A stretch of 64,000 nt of DNA from Burkholderia sp. OK233 (GTDB lineage: Bacteria > Pseudomonadota > Gammaproteobacteria > Burkholderiales > Burkholderiaceae): contig NZ_OCSR01000003.1 of the NCBI RefSeq assembly GCF_900230185.1, forward strand, positions 62,001 through 126,000, given 5' to 3'. The notes below the pieces were generated by a model that saw only the letters and a program-made list of their open reading frames with translations, ran no database searches and was not told the origin of the DNA. Positions within the stretch are counted from its first letter, which is position 1, and each line of letters begins with the position of its first letter. The position numbers and the translations under genes were made by a program. Shown here piece after piece: positions 42,165 to 50,820 of this stretch.

Positions 42165-42503
42165 TCAGGACTGCTTTTCGAGCTTCACAATCGTCAGCGT
42201 CCCGTTGACGTTTTCGACACGGACCTTGACCTTGTCGCCCTCGTGAACCTGCTTGACCATCGCGGTATCCTTCGCCTTGAATGCCATGGTCATTGGCGGC
42301 ATTCCTACGTTTTCCAGGGCACCGTGTTTGAGCGTGACCATACCGGTCGCGACATCCACCTTTTTGACTTCCGCGTCAGTCAGCGCTGCGTTGGACGCTG
42401 ACGTCTTCATCGACATATTCATGCCGGCCATGTCATCACCAGCGAACGCGGGCGCAGCAACGATGGCTGCAAGAGCAACAGACGCAACAATCAACTTCTT
42501 CAT
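42165..42503 (-). CDS. cusF: CusF-like periplasmic copper chaperone
   Basis: A 112-residue exported protein: signal peptide MKKLIVASVALAAIVAAPAFA, then a CusF barrel (KKVDVATGMVTLKHGALENVGMPPMTMAFKAKDTAMVKQVHEGDKVKVRVENVNGTLTIVKLE). The Met-x-Met pair in PPMTMAF and an upstream His match the CusF metal site; the Trp that stacks on copper in E. coli CusF is not at the usual place. It hands Cu(I)/Ag(I) to CusB/CusA. Its start overlaps the cusA stop by four bases. Confidence 0.9.
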   Translation of the reverse strand: MKKLIVASVALAAIVAAPAFAGDDMAGMNMSMKTSASNAALTDAEVKKVDVATGMVTLKHGALENVGMPPMTMAFKAKDTAMVKQVHEGDKVKVRVENVNGTLTIVKLEKQS

Positions 42504-45500
42504 TGAGTTTCTCCAGTTTTAGTAGATGGCACTTTCATGCCGGAAGGTACTGCATGGGGGAGCCGCGCATGGCCCATCCTTCGCGCACGGCGGCGTTGCA
42601 GCAGAAACCATGCTGCAGGGATAACGAACATCGAAAGGATGGGTGCCGTGACCATGCCGCCGACCATCGGTGCTGCGATGCGCTGCATGACTTCGGAGCC
42701 AGCGCCATGGCCGACCATGATGGGGATGAGACCAGCCAGCACGACAGCAACCGTCATCGCTTTCGGTCGCACGCGCAACACGGCGCCTTCGCGAATCGCA
42801 TCGAATAGAAGCGCCTCGGTTAGCGGTTCGCCATCCTCCAGCCGGCGATTGAGTGCACCCTTCAGGTAGAGCAGCATCACGACACCGAACTCTGCCGCGA
42901 CACCCGCGAGCGCGATAAATCCGACTGCGGTTGCGACAGATACCGCATGCCCCAGAATCCAGATGAGCCAGAAGCCGCCGACCAGAGCGAATGGCACCGT
43001 CGACATCAGCAGCAGTGCATCGGCTGCGGAGTTGAAGGTCAGGAAAAGCAGCACAAAGATGACGACGAGCGTCACGGGAATGACCGTGCGCAGCTTCGCC
43101 GCTGCGCGTTCGAGATATTCGAACTGGCCGGACCAGGCAATCGAATAGCCCGGCGGAAGCGTCACCTTCTCTGCAACAGCGCGCTGCATTGCCTCGACCG
43201 CTGACTGCAGGTCCGTGTTGCGGATATCGACATAGACATAGCCGGAGAGCCGGGCATTTTCGCTGCGAATCATCGGTGGACCATCGGCAATCGTGATGTG
43301 CGCGACATCGCCGAGCTGGATTTGCGCGCCACGATCCGTGACGACCGGCAACTGTCGCAGCTTCTCGAGCGAATCACGGATTTCGCGTGGATAGCGGATA
43401 TTGATGGGAAACCGTTCGCGGCCAGCAATCACTTCGCCCACGTTTTCCCCGCCGACGGCCGAAGAAATGACAGACTGGATATCGCCGACGGAAAGCCCGT
43501 AACGTGCAGCCGCCTGGCGGTCGATGTCGATGTCTATGTACCGGCCGCCGTTCAGGCGCTCGGCCAGTGCAGATGTGACGCCCGGCACATTCTTGACGGC
43601 TGTTTCGACCTGCGCCGCAATTCTGTCGATTTGCGAGAGGTCGCTGCCCGAAATCTTGACGCCGACCGGTGTCTTGATGCCGGTAGACAGCATGTCCAGA
43701 CGATTACGGATGGGCGGTACCCACACGTTCGACAGCCCCGGCACCTTGACGGTCCGGTCAAGTTCGTCGACCAGCTTCTCTGGCGTCATGCCGGGTCGCC
43801 ACTGACTACGCGGCTTGAACTGAATCGTGGTCTCAAACATCTCGAGCGGTGCCGGGTCGGTGGCGGTGTCGGCCCGCCCGGATTTGCCGAAGACGGTCTG
43901 CACCTCCGGAACCGTCTTGATGAGCCGGTCCGTCTGCTGTAGCAGTTCACTTGCTTTCTCGGCCGAAATTCCCGGAAGCGCTGTCGGCATATACAGCAGG
44001 TCACCTTCGTCGAGCGGTGGCATGAATTCACCGCCGAGCTGGGACAGCGGAATCACCGACGCGGCCAGCGCGACCACCGCCAAACCAATGGCAACCCACG
44101 GTCGCCGCAGCGTGGCTTCCAGCAATGGTCGGTACAGTCGAATCAGCACGCGATTGATTGGGTTCGAGTTCTCGTGAGGAATACGGCCTCGAATCAGATA
44201 ACCCATCAGCACGGGCACCAGTGTCACCGACAATCCGGCAGCAGCGGCAATGGTGTAGGTCTTGGTGAAAGCCAACGGAGAGAACAGCTTTCCCTCCTGC
44301 CCCTCGAGCGAGAACACCGGGATAAACGACAACGTGATGATGAGCAGCGAGAAGAATAATGCCGGCCCGACCTCCGCTGCAGATGTCGCGATGAGTTCCC
44401 AGCGTTGTGCCGTCGTGATTGGTTCGCCCGGATGCTCGTGGTCATACGCTTCGAGATGCTTGTGAGCGTTCTCAATCATCACGATGGCCGCGTCAATCAT
44501 CGCGCCGATGGCAATTGCGATGCCTCCCAGCGACATCAGATTCGCGTTCACCCCCTGATAGCGCATGACGATGAAGGCGGCCAGTACCCCTAGCGGCAGC
44601 GACAGAATCGCCACGAGCGCGCTGCGCAAATGGAACAGGAACACTGCGCAGACCAACCCAACGATGATGAATTCCTCGATGAGCTTGTCCTTGAGATTGT
44701 CCACTGCGCGCTCGATAAGCTGGGAGCGGTCGTAGGTCGTCACGACCTCGACACCCGCCGGCAACGACCGCTTCAGGTCGGCCAGCTTCGCCTTCACCGC
44801 ATCGATGGTCGTCAGCGCGTTCTTGCCGGAGCGCATGACGATGACGCCGCCTGCTACCTCTCCCTGGCCGTTCAATTCAGCGATGCCTCGCCGCATCTCG
44901 GGTCCGATTTGAATCCGGGCTACGTCGCCGAGCAGAACCGGCGTACCTGCATCGTTCGTACGCAGTACGACGTTGCGGAAGTCGTCGAGCGTATGCAGGT
45001 AGCCGGACGAACGGACCATGTACTCCGATTCGGCCATTTCGACGACAGACCCGCCTGATTCCTGGTTCGCCTTGCTGAGTGCGTCGGCCACCGCCCCCTG
45101 CGTGATGCCGTAGGCGCGGAGTTTGTCCGGGTCGAGGACAACCTGATACTGGCGCACCATGCCGCCGATACTCGCAACTTCAGACACGTCCGGCACTGAC
45201 TTGAGTTCGAACTTCAGGAACCAGTCGTTCAGTGCGCGAAGTTGCCCAAGGTCGTGTCGCCCGGTTTTGTCGACGAGTGCATATTCGTACACCCAGCCCA
45301 CACCAGTTGCATCCGGTCCAAGCGATACAGTCGCGCCCTGCGGCAGGCGGCTCTGCACCTGATTCAGATACTCGAGCACGCGTGAACGCGCCCAGTACTG
45401 ATCGGTCTTATCGTCGAACAACACGTAGACGAACGCATCGCCGAACGAGGAATACGCGCGAATGGTTTTCGCACCCGGTACGCCAAGCAGCGTCGTGGTG

Positions 45501-45706
45501 AGCGGATACGTCACCTGGTCCTCGATGACCTGCGGGGCCTTGCCCGGATACGATGCCTTGATGATGACCTGCGTATCGGACAGGTCGGGCAGCGCATCGA
45601 GCGGCGTTTGCGTGACCGAATAGATACCCCATGCCGTAACGAGCACGGTCGCGAGCAGCACCAGGAAGCGGTTGTGGATAGACCACCTTATAAGACGCGC
45701 AATCAT
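42500..45706 (-). CDS. cusA: CusA-type Cu(I)/Ag(I) RND efflux pump
   Basis: A 1068-residue heavy-metal RND permease. The N-terminus MIARLIRWSIHNRFLVLLATVLVTAWGIYSVTQTPLDALPDLSDTQVIIKASYPG is typical of CusA; TM4 contains GAMIDAAIVMIENAHKH with the proton-relay Asp, and the periplasmic loop carries MPPLDEGDLLYMPTALPG. Full length and uninterrupted. It overlaps cusB (ATGA) and cusF, so the whole exporter is co-translated. It moves Cu(I)/Ag(I) from the periplasm or membrane to outside with CusB and CusC. Confidence 0.95.
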   Translation of the reverse strand: MIARLIRWSIHNRFLVLLATVLVTAWGIYSVTQTPLDALPDLSDTQVIIKASYPGKAPQVIEDQVTYPLTTTLLGVPGAKTIRAYSSFGDAFVYVLFDDKTDQYWARSRVLEYLNQVQSRLPQGATVSLGPDATGVGWVYEYALVDKTGRHDLGQLRALNDWFLKFELKSVPDVSEVASIGGMVRQYQVVLDPDKLRAYGITQGAVADALSKANQESGGSVVEMAESEYMVRSSGYLHTLDDFRNVVLRTNDAGTPVLLGDVARIQIGPEMRRGIAELNGQGEVAGGVIVMRSGKNALTTIDAVKAKLADLKRSLPAGVEVVTTYDRSQLIERAVDNLKDKLIEEFIIVGLVCAVFLFHLRSALVAILSLPLGVLAAFIVMRYQGVNANLMSLGGIAIAIGAMIDAAIVMIENAHKHLEAYDHEHPGEPITTAQRWELIATSAAEVGPALFFSLLIITLSFIPVFSLEGQEGKLFSPLAFTKTYTIAAAAGLSVTLVPVLMGYLIRGRIPHENSNPINRVLIRLYRPLLEATLRRPWVAIGLAVVALAASVIPLSQLGGEFMPPLDEGDLLYMPTALPGISAEKASELLQQTDRLIKTVPEVQTVFGKSGRADTATDPAPLEMFETTIQFKPRSQWRPGMTPEKLVDELDRTVKVPGLSNVWVPPIRNRLDMLSTGIKTPVGVKISGSDLSQIDRIAAQVETAVKNVPGVTSALAERLNGGRYIDIDIDRQAAARYGLSVGDIQSVISSAVGGENVGEVIAGRERFPINIRYPREIRDSLEKLRQLPVVTDRGAQIQLGDVAHITIADGPPMIRSENARLSGYVYVDIRNTDLQSAVEAMQRAVAEKVTLPPGYSIAWSGQFEYLERAAAKLRTVIPVTLVVIFVLLFLTFNSAADALLLMSTVPFALVGGFWLIWILGHAVSVATAVGFIALAGVAAEFGVVMLLYLKGALNRRLEDGEPLTEALLFDAIREGAVLRVRPKAMTVAVVLAGLIPIMVGHGAGSEVMQRIAAPMVGGMVTAPILSMFVIPAAWFLLQRRRARRMGHARLPHAVPSGMKVPSTKTGETQ

Positions 45707-47229
45707 TTGACGCCTCCGACTGGTTCGACCTTAGTCAACTGGTATCCTTCATCCGACTGCCTGAAGACAAAATGAACAGTCTGGCCAGGCTTCACGTCCG
45801 GAAATGCCGTCGGCGACGGTTTGCCGAATGTCATCGTCATCGCGCCCCAGCCCAGGGCTGGAACTGGCTGATGTGAGAACGTGATGTCTCCGGCCGTCAC
45901 CTGTTCGACCTTGCCCGTGGTGTCGTAGGTCTGCGGTGCTGCTGCAGCAGGTGTTGCAGCCGGTGCGCTCGCACCGGTCGGTGCGGTTGTTTCGAGCTTC
46001 GGCAGAACGGATTTCAGACTCGCTTCCGAGTCAATGAGGAACTGGCCGGATGCGACGACCTGCTGGCCTTCAGTCAGGCCGCTGCTCACCTCGGTATCGT
46101 CGCCGGCATCGTTGCCAACGGTGACCGAGACAGGTTGTAACCTGCCATCTGAATTCCTGACGATGACCACCGACCGCTTACCGGTCGTGATGACGGCTTC
46201 CGAGGGAACCAGCAACCGCGATACCTTTTTTGCGGCGCCGATGCGCGCTCGCATCAACATCCCCGGCGTCAACCTGAAGTCCGCGTTATCGATTGCGAGG
46301 CGTGCCTGCAGCGTGCGACTGCTCGTGGTGATGCCCGGCAGGATTTCGCGGATGTGTCCCGTGAAATGTTGCGCCGGGTCGCCAGCAAACACAGCATCCA
46401 CGCTCATGCCGGGTTGAACCTGGAGGGCCAACGCTTCGGGCACCTCGACCACGAGCCACAGCCTGTTGAGCCCGGAGACTTTCGCGAGCGTCTGCCCGGG
46501 CGACACCATCGCACCATCGCGAACGTTCAGTTCGGTCAGCACACCGGTTTCCGGTGCGGATAGCGTGATGTGCGTCTGCGCCTTACCGGTGCGGTCGAGA
46601 CTTGCAATCACGCCGTCCGGAATGGACATCGCACGCATGCGCGCACGTGACGCCGCAAGCATGCCGTCATCCATGCCGCCACGCTTCAGCGCCAGATACT
46701 CTTCCTGCGGCGCAAGCCAATCTGGAACGAACAGGGACGCAATCGGAGCGCCTTTCGTTACGCGCTGCATTGGGGCACTGGCGTAAAGATGGTCAATGTA
46801 GCCGGTCACCCGCGACTGGACGACATCAGCTTTCGACTCATCGAACTGCGTAGTGCCTACCGCGTCGAAGCCTTCCGTTGTTTCCCGCCGGCGCACGGTT
46901 GCGTAGCGAATGCCCAGATTCTGCTGAAGACCCGGGTCAATCTTGATACCGCTAGAGCCTCCTTCGTCGGCATAGACCGGCTCTAACTGCATGTTCATGA
47001 AAGGAGACTTGCCCGGCTTGTCGAAATGCTGGTTCGGCACCATCGGGTCGTGCCAGTACAGTACCTTCCGCGTAGTCTTCGGGTCGATTTTGTCGCTGGA
47101 GGGTGCAGCCGCAAGAGCGCTCTCGCCGCCTATCGCCGAACGATGCGTGCCGACGACATAGCCGACGCCCAGCAGCGCTGCTGCGGCAAACACCATAAGG
47201 ACCGCACGCGCCAGTTGTTTCTTTTGCAT
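45703..47229 (-). CDS. cusB: CusB adaptor with fused C-terminal CusF domain
   Basis: A 508-residue membrane-fusion protein: N-terminal anchor helix, a YWHDPMVPNQHFDKPGKSPFMNMQLEPVYADE metal-binding segment typical of CusB, barrel-sandwich and hairpin domains, then an Ala/Pro linker. The last 75 residues form a CusF-like barrel (TTGKVEQVTAGDITFSHQPVPALGWGAMTMTFGKP) that includes the Trp and the Met pair. The start at 47229 (MQKKQLARAV) is chosen because GGAG lies upstream. A second, separate CusF gene is in the same operon. Confidence 0.94.
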   Translation of the reverse strand: MQKKQLARAVLMVFAAAALLGVGYVVGTHRSAIGGESALAAAPSSDKIDPKTTRKVLYWHDPMVPNQHFDKPGKSPFMNMQLEPVYADEGGSSGIKIDPGLQQNLGIRYATVRRRETTEGFDAVGTTQFDESKADVVQSRVTGYIDHLYASAPMQRVTKGAPIASLFVPDWLAPQEEYLALKRGGMDDGMLAASRARMRAMSIPDGVIASLDRTGKAQTHITLSAPETGVLTELNVRDGAMVSPGQTLAKVSGLNRLWLVVEVPEALALQVQPGMSVDAVFAGDPAQHFTGHIREILPGITTSSRTLQARLAIDNADFRLTPGMLMRARIGAAKKVSRLLVPSEAVITTGKRSVVIVRNSDGRLQPVSVTVGNDAGDDTEVSSGLTEGQQVVASGQFLIDSEASLKSVLPKLETTAPTGASAPAATPAAAAPQTYDTTGKVEQVTAGDITFSHQPVPALGWGAMTMTFGKPSPTAFPDVKPGQTVHFVFRQSDEGYQLTKVEPVGGVK

Positions 47230-47240
47230 GTTGTTCTCCT

Positions 47241-48536
47241 TCACTGACTCACGGACATCGAGGCGGGCACGACCTGGTATTCCAGTTGAGCCCAGGTCTG
47301 GGATACGTCTCGCTGCAGGTCAAGCACCTGAAGCTGGGCGTCGAGTTCCGCGCGCCTGGCCGCAAAGGTGTCCGCAAGCGAGCCGGTGCCTGCCTTGTAC
47401 GCTGCAGTCGCCAGTTGGGCGCGCTGGTCCGCGGCGGGCAGCAGGGCGTTGCTGAGATTCGCGATGCGATCGCGGCCGCTGGCGAGCGTTGCCGCCTGCG
47501 TGCGGATATCCGCGTCCACCTGCCGCTGCGCGTCTTCGTACATCAGCCGCGCCTTGGTGCCGAGTTCCGCTTTTTCGGCGGCGTCCCGGTTCTGGCGGTT
47601 CTTGCGGTTGATGGGCAACGGAATGCTCACTCCGACCGAAACCATGTTCGAGTACTGCCCGCCGCGCTGCTGGTATGAGACCTCCCACGTCCAGTTGGGA
47701 CTGCGGTCGCTGTTAGCAACCGCAGTATCGGCATCGGCTACGGCGATGTCCCGTGAGGCTGCGATGAGCACCGGCTGCACCTCACGAAGCTCCTCGGGCG
47801 GCAGGGACGAAACGTATGACTGTGGCGCCGGAGGGTCACCGGTCACATCGGAAACCGGAGTTGCCGTCCATCGGGACAGGCCGATGAGCGCGGTCCGAAA
47901 CGTCTGCTGGGCCTTAAGCAACTGGTCCTGGGTCTGCGCCAGCATCGCCTGGGCCTGCGTCACATCGGCCGCAGTTGCTTTCGCCCCGCGATAAGAGGCT
48001 TTCGTCGCTTCCAGCTCATGAGTCATGTGGCCAACGAGTTCCTGCTGCAGTGAGACAGCTTTCTTCGCATAGACCGCGTTCAGCCACGCCGTGGCCGTTT
48101 GCTGGCGCGTGTTCGCGAGCTGGGCGAGGTAGCCGGCCCGCTCGCGGTCCACGACCTCATTCGCCAATGCGGACCGCAGCCGCCGCTTGTCCCCCGATAC
48201 CCATTCCTGTTCGATGCCGATACGGCGCATGGTCATGAAGTCCTGACCGATGGTGAACCGTTGCGGTCCGTTCACCGGCAGGTTGTCCACGCCAGCCTTC
48301 AGCATTGGGTCGGGCAACTGACCAGCTTTTACGGCCACCTCTGAACTGGCGCGCACTGATGCCTGCGCAGCCCCCATGGCGGCGGAGCGGTCGGTAGCGG
48401 ACTGCAGCGCCGCATCAAGCGTGACGGGTGTTTCCTGGGCGTGTGCGGCGACGCTCGCGAGAATCAGCGCGGCAAAAAGCGAACGCGCGCGCAGTGGTGC
48501 ACGCCGGCATGACGGCGTGCCAATAGTTAAAGGCAT
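47241..48536 (-). CDS. cusC: CusC-type TolC-family outer-membrane channel
   Basis: A 431-residue outer-membrane factor with a signal peptide ending AAHAQ and two OEP repeats (ALQSATDRSAAMGAAQASVRASSEVAVKAGQLPDPMLKAGVDNLP in the first). Unlike E. coli CusC it has no lipobox Cys. It is 11 bases upstream of cusB and forms the exit duct of the copper exporter. Confidence 0.92.
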   Translation of the reverse strand: MPLTIGTPSCRRAPLRARSLFAALILASVAAHAQETPVTLDAALQSATDRSAAMGAAQASVRASSEVAVKAGQLPDPMLKAGVDNLPVNGPQRFTIGQDFMTMRRIGIEQEWVSGDKRRLRSALANEVVDRERAGYLAQLANTRQQTATAWLNAVYAKKAVSLQQELVGHMTHELEATKASYRGAKATAADVTQAQAMLAQTQDQLLKAQQTFRTALIGLSRWTATPVSDVTGDPPAPQSYVSSLPPEELREVQPVLIAASRDIAVADADTAVANSDRSPNWTWEVSYQQRGGQYSNMVSVGVSIPLPINRKNRQNRDAAEKAELGTKARLMYEDAQRQVDADIRTQAATLASGRDRIANLSNALLPAADQRAQLATAAYKAGTGSLADTFAARRAELDAQLQVLDLQRDVSQTWAQLEYQVVPASMSVSQ

Positions 48537-48628
48537 GTTCTAACCCCAACGGCGGACTCCCAACGGGAATCCACGTCCTGGACGCAGGACGACCTCGCCG
48601 CAAACGCGGCGAACCTGTCAGAAAGGGA

Positions 48629-48991
48629 TTAGATGGCGCGAGGAGGTCGCCAGAAACCGCCCGGTTCACGGACGGACAGGGACTGCGCGTAATGGAAAAC
48701 AACTGGGCTGGACAGCCCGGCGGGACGAGAAACCTCGGTGCGGGACACCGGGTGATACAGGCTACCGAGCTGGCATTGCGCGGTTACCTTGCAGAACAGG
48801 CCTTTGGCTTTCCCTGGTTGCGATGATTTCATTGTCTCACAGCCAGTCATTTCCGAAGACATCGCACTGCCATCTTCGGAGCCCATGCTCATCTGCATTG
48901 GACATTCTCCAGTCAAGCCGCTGGCCGCCAGCCCACTGATGGGAAGCGCGGCGCAGAGCAACAGGAGGAGCAATGTCCGAAGAAATTTCAT
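48629..48991 (-). CDS. Leader protein of the cus operon, Met/Cys-rich, exported
   Basis: 120 residues: signal peptide MKFLRTLLLLLLCAALPISGLAA, a Met/Cys segment (GECPMQMSMGSEDGSAMSSEMTGCETM) and a conserved-looking end GGFWRPPRAI. Proteins with this WRPP ending precede cusC/czcC genes in Burkholderia and Cupriavidus. The function is unknown; metal binding is likely from composition. The promoter places the transcript start at or next to the ATG, suggesting leaderless translation. Confidence 0.75.
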   Translation of the reverse strand: MKFLRTLLLLLLCAALPISGLAASGLTGECPMQMSMGSEDGSAMSSEMTGCETMKSSQPGKAKGLFCKVTAQCQLGSLYHPVSRTEVSRPAGLSSPVVFHYAQSLSVREPGGFWRPPRAI

Positions 48992-48998
48992 GGCTGGG

Positions 48999-49028
48999 AT
49001 TATAGCCGAGTCATTTTATCCATGTCCT
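48999..49028 (-). promoter_or_regulatory. Promoter of the cus operon
   Basis: Minus strand AGGACA (49028-49023), an 18-bp spacer and a perfect TATAAT (49004-48999), only 7 bases before the leader protein ATG. Confidence 0.6.
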
Positions 49029-49325
49029 AGGGAATTTGTTGTCTGCGTCGGTGACCGCACGCAGCAGCGGTCACCCGAATAGAGCGGATTTCGGAGACGA
49101 AGCGATTGACGATGCAGTCAGGCGCGGAAAATCTGGGGCGCCAACCTTCTACGCCTGCGAAAATGGCCGCGCTGTGGGCACAGCAAGTCTGGCGCGCGAC
49201 AATGTCTGGTGCGTTTCCGATGACAGACGGGACAGGCATTATTGTCCCGGCTGTAATGGCGGATGCGTCGGACAGGGTATTGGCTGCATGGAGTGGCTGA
49301 AACGGATGCCTGGCAAGGAGAACTT
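49029..49325. other. Divergent intergenic region
   Basis: It separates the cus operon from a plus-strand exported protein gene. Besides the cus promoter nothing is recognised; no obvious CopR box was found by eye. Confidence 0.45.
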
Positions 49326-49676
49326 GTGAGAAAAATTGGATTGGCTGTACTGATGATGACGCTCGCGCCAGCCGTGTACGCGGCTGGCGGCTATGCCGAG
49401 GTTTGGAATCCACCAGAGGCCCGTGCGACCGCCCCACACAGAGTCAGTGCTGCGCACAAGCTCGCAATTCATCGACATGTCGTCCCTCACACAGTGAAAG
49501 TGCACGCGCGACACGCCCCGACACCTGCACCCAGGCTCATGGAGAGGCAAAGCCGTATGCAGAAAGCTGTGCCTGCAGATGAGCCAGATATGTCAGAGAT
49601 TCCGCGGCAGCTAGCACCTGAAGGGAATGTGCTTCGAGTGACGGCTCGCGGAGCTTCTGCCGAGGTGGCTCGCTGA
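49326..49676 (+). CDS. Small exported His-rich protein
   Basis: 116 residues from GTG 49326, which has AAGGAGAA just upstream. Signal peptide RKIGLAVLMMTLAPAVYAAGG, then a basic, His-rich mature part (HRVSAAHKLAIHRHVVPHTVKVHARHAPTP). Divergent from the cus operon, so possibly metal-related. No family recognised. The next gene starts on its stop codon (TGATGG). Confidence 0.6.
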   Translation: MRKIGLAVLMMTLAPAVYAAGGYAEVWNPPEARATAPHRVSAAHKLAIHRHVVPHTVKVHARHAPTPAPRLMERQSRMQKAVPADEPDMSEIPRQLAPEGNVLRVTARGASAEVAR

Positions 49677-50071
49677 TGGAATCGCAGAGCTATAACGGTT
49701 ACAGCGTGTGGGGGCAAGCTATATTGCAGCAGGAAGACATCCTGCAGTCGGAGCGCTACGCGGCGAGCAGGACCATCACTATGGGTGGCAAGTTAATAGA
49801 AGCATCGGGTGTCCTCGGCCATTTCAGTAGTGAAGAAGAAGCTCAACTACAGGGTTGGACTAGGCCCGCGCCTGGGTCGATGCACACGGGTGAGATAACT
49901 ACCTCGTCAGCCACTGCGATGCGAACCGACTTCAACCCTGTCATCTACTTTCTTTTGCAAATCATCAGGCTCCGTCGCGAAGCATCTGAACGGTTTTTCG
50001 CTTCACTAAAAAGAGTTCCATCCAACTATGGCTTTATGTCGAAGGGACTCTTCGATGGTACGAATGAGTAA
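49676..50071 (+). CDS. Hypothetical protein coupled to the His-rich protein
   Basis: 131 residues, start overlapping the previous stop by one base. The N-terminal half (VWGQAILQQEDILQSERYAASRTITMGGKLIEASGVLGHFSSEEEAQLQGWTRPA) looks like a genuine soluble domain; the C-terminal part contains one hydrophobic segment (NPVIYFLLQIIRLRR). No family recognised. Confidence 0.5.
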   Translation: MESQSYNGYSVWGQAILQQEDILQSERYAASRTITMGGKLIEASGVLGHFSSEEEAQLQGWTRPAPGSMHTGEITTSSATAMRTDFNPVIYFLLQIIRLRREASERFFASLKRVPSNYGFMSKGLFDGTNE

Positions 50072-50142
50072 AGACATATCTAGCGACTGATGTTTTAATT
50101 TTTCTAGCGGCCATTTGAGACGGATAACGATTACGCAACGAT

Positions 50143-50421
50143 TCATTGTTCGTCATCGTCCCCGTGATGCTTGTACCAGCCCTTGTGTTTGCCGTTGTCA
50201 TGCCTACGACGTTCATCACCGTATTCGCCCTGATATCCGTAGCCGTAGACAGGCGCCGGCGCATCGACCACTGGAGGCGGTTGGTAGATTACGGGGGGCG
50301 GCGCTATGTATACCGGCCCGGGCATGCCGAGAAAGACGTTGACGTCTGCCTGAGCCGACGCTAGCCCCGATGAGCAGGCACCGCAAATTCCCATGGCGGA
50401 TAAAATCATCGCGCGTTTCAT
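50143..50421 (-). CDS. Exported Pro/Tyr-rich small protein
   Basis: 92 residues: signal peptide with the lipoprotein-like stretch ICGACSSGLASAQA, then DVNVFLGMPGPVYIAPPPVIYQPPPVVDAPAPVYGYGY and a charged His/Asp tail (HDNGKHKGWYKHHGDDDEQ). Similar PPP-Y proteins are common in Burkholderiales and uncharacterised. The charged His tail could bind divalent metals. Confidence 0.7.
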   Translation of the reverse strand: MKRAMILSAMGICGACSSGLASAQADVNVFLGMPGPVYIAPPPVIYQPPPVVDAPAPVYGYGYQGEYGDERRRHDNGKHKGWYKHHGDDDEQ

Positions 50422-50619
50422 GATGCTCTTCCGTTCAAGTTAGGCAGTCCGCCTAAGCGGCTCGATATATCCCCAAATTCGATGGTAGATGAGGGAGCGG
50501 CCGGCAGGTGAAACGGCGAGGCGTCTCCTGTAACCTTTTGTAAGCTGAACGGAGGGTTGCACGCCAATCCGAAGCGCACGTTCATTGAAGGCGGTTCTGT
50601 CAGGCCGAGCGGCCGTCCT
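50422..50619. other. No gene; isolated GTAACC motif
   Basis: GTAACC at about 50531 resembles the ECF -35 seen at 57132 but lacks the CGAA at the required distance. Confidence 0.4.
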
Positions 50620-50817
50620 TCAATGTGCCGTCAACTCCGAGGACTCGCGCTGCAACTTCGCCTGGCGCCGCGCCCGGTCGTTAATCACCTGATGGCGCCG
50701 GTGGTCGGTCATCTTCTTCCACGCCCGAATTTCATCGAGCGTGCGAAAACACCCGACACACAATCTGGTCTGGCCATCGAAGGCACAGACATCGATGCAC
50801 GGCGACTTGACTGCCAT
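50620..50817 (-). CDS. DUF1289 small Cys-rich protein
   Basis: A 65-residue protein with the DUF1289 signature SPCIDVCAFDGQTRLCVGCFRTLDEIRAWKKM: four Cys that probably bind an iron-sulfur cluster or zinc. It lies 3 bases after dmeF on the same strand and is probably co-transcribed. The function is unknown. Confidence 0.88.
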   Translation of the reverse strand: MAVKSPCIDVCAFDGQTRLCVGCFRTLDEIRAWKKMTDHRRHQVINDRARRQAKLQRESSELTAH

Positions 50818-50820
50818 GGG

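Noticed and set aside
42945..44600. Many long plus-strand frames across cusA and cusB
   Set aside because: Shadow frames caused by high GC at third positions of the minus-strand genes.
50525..50560. Second ECF promoter (GTAACC at about 50531)
   Set aside because: No CGAA 16 bp downstream and no plus-strand gene follows.
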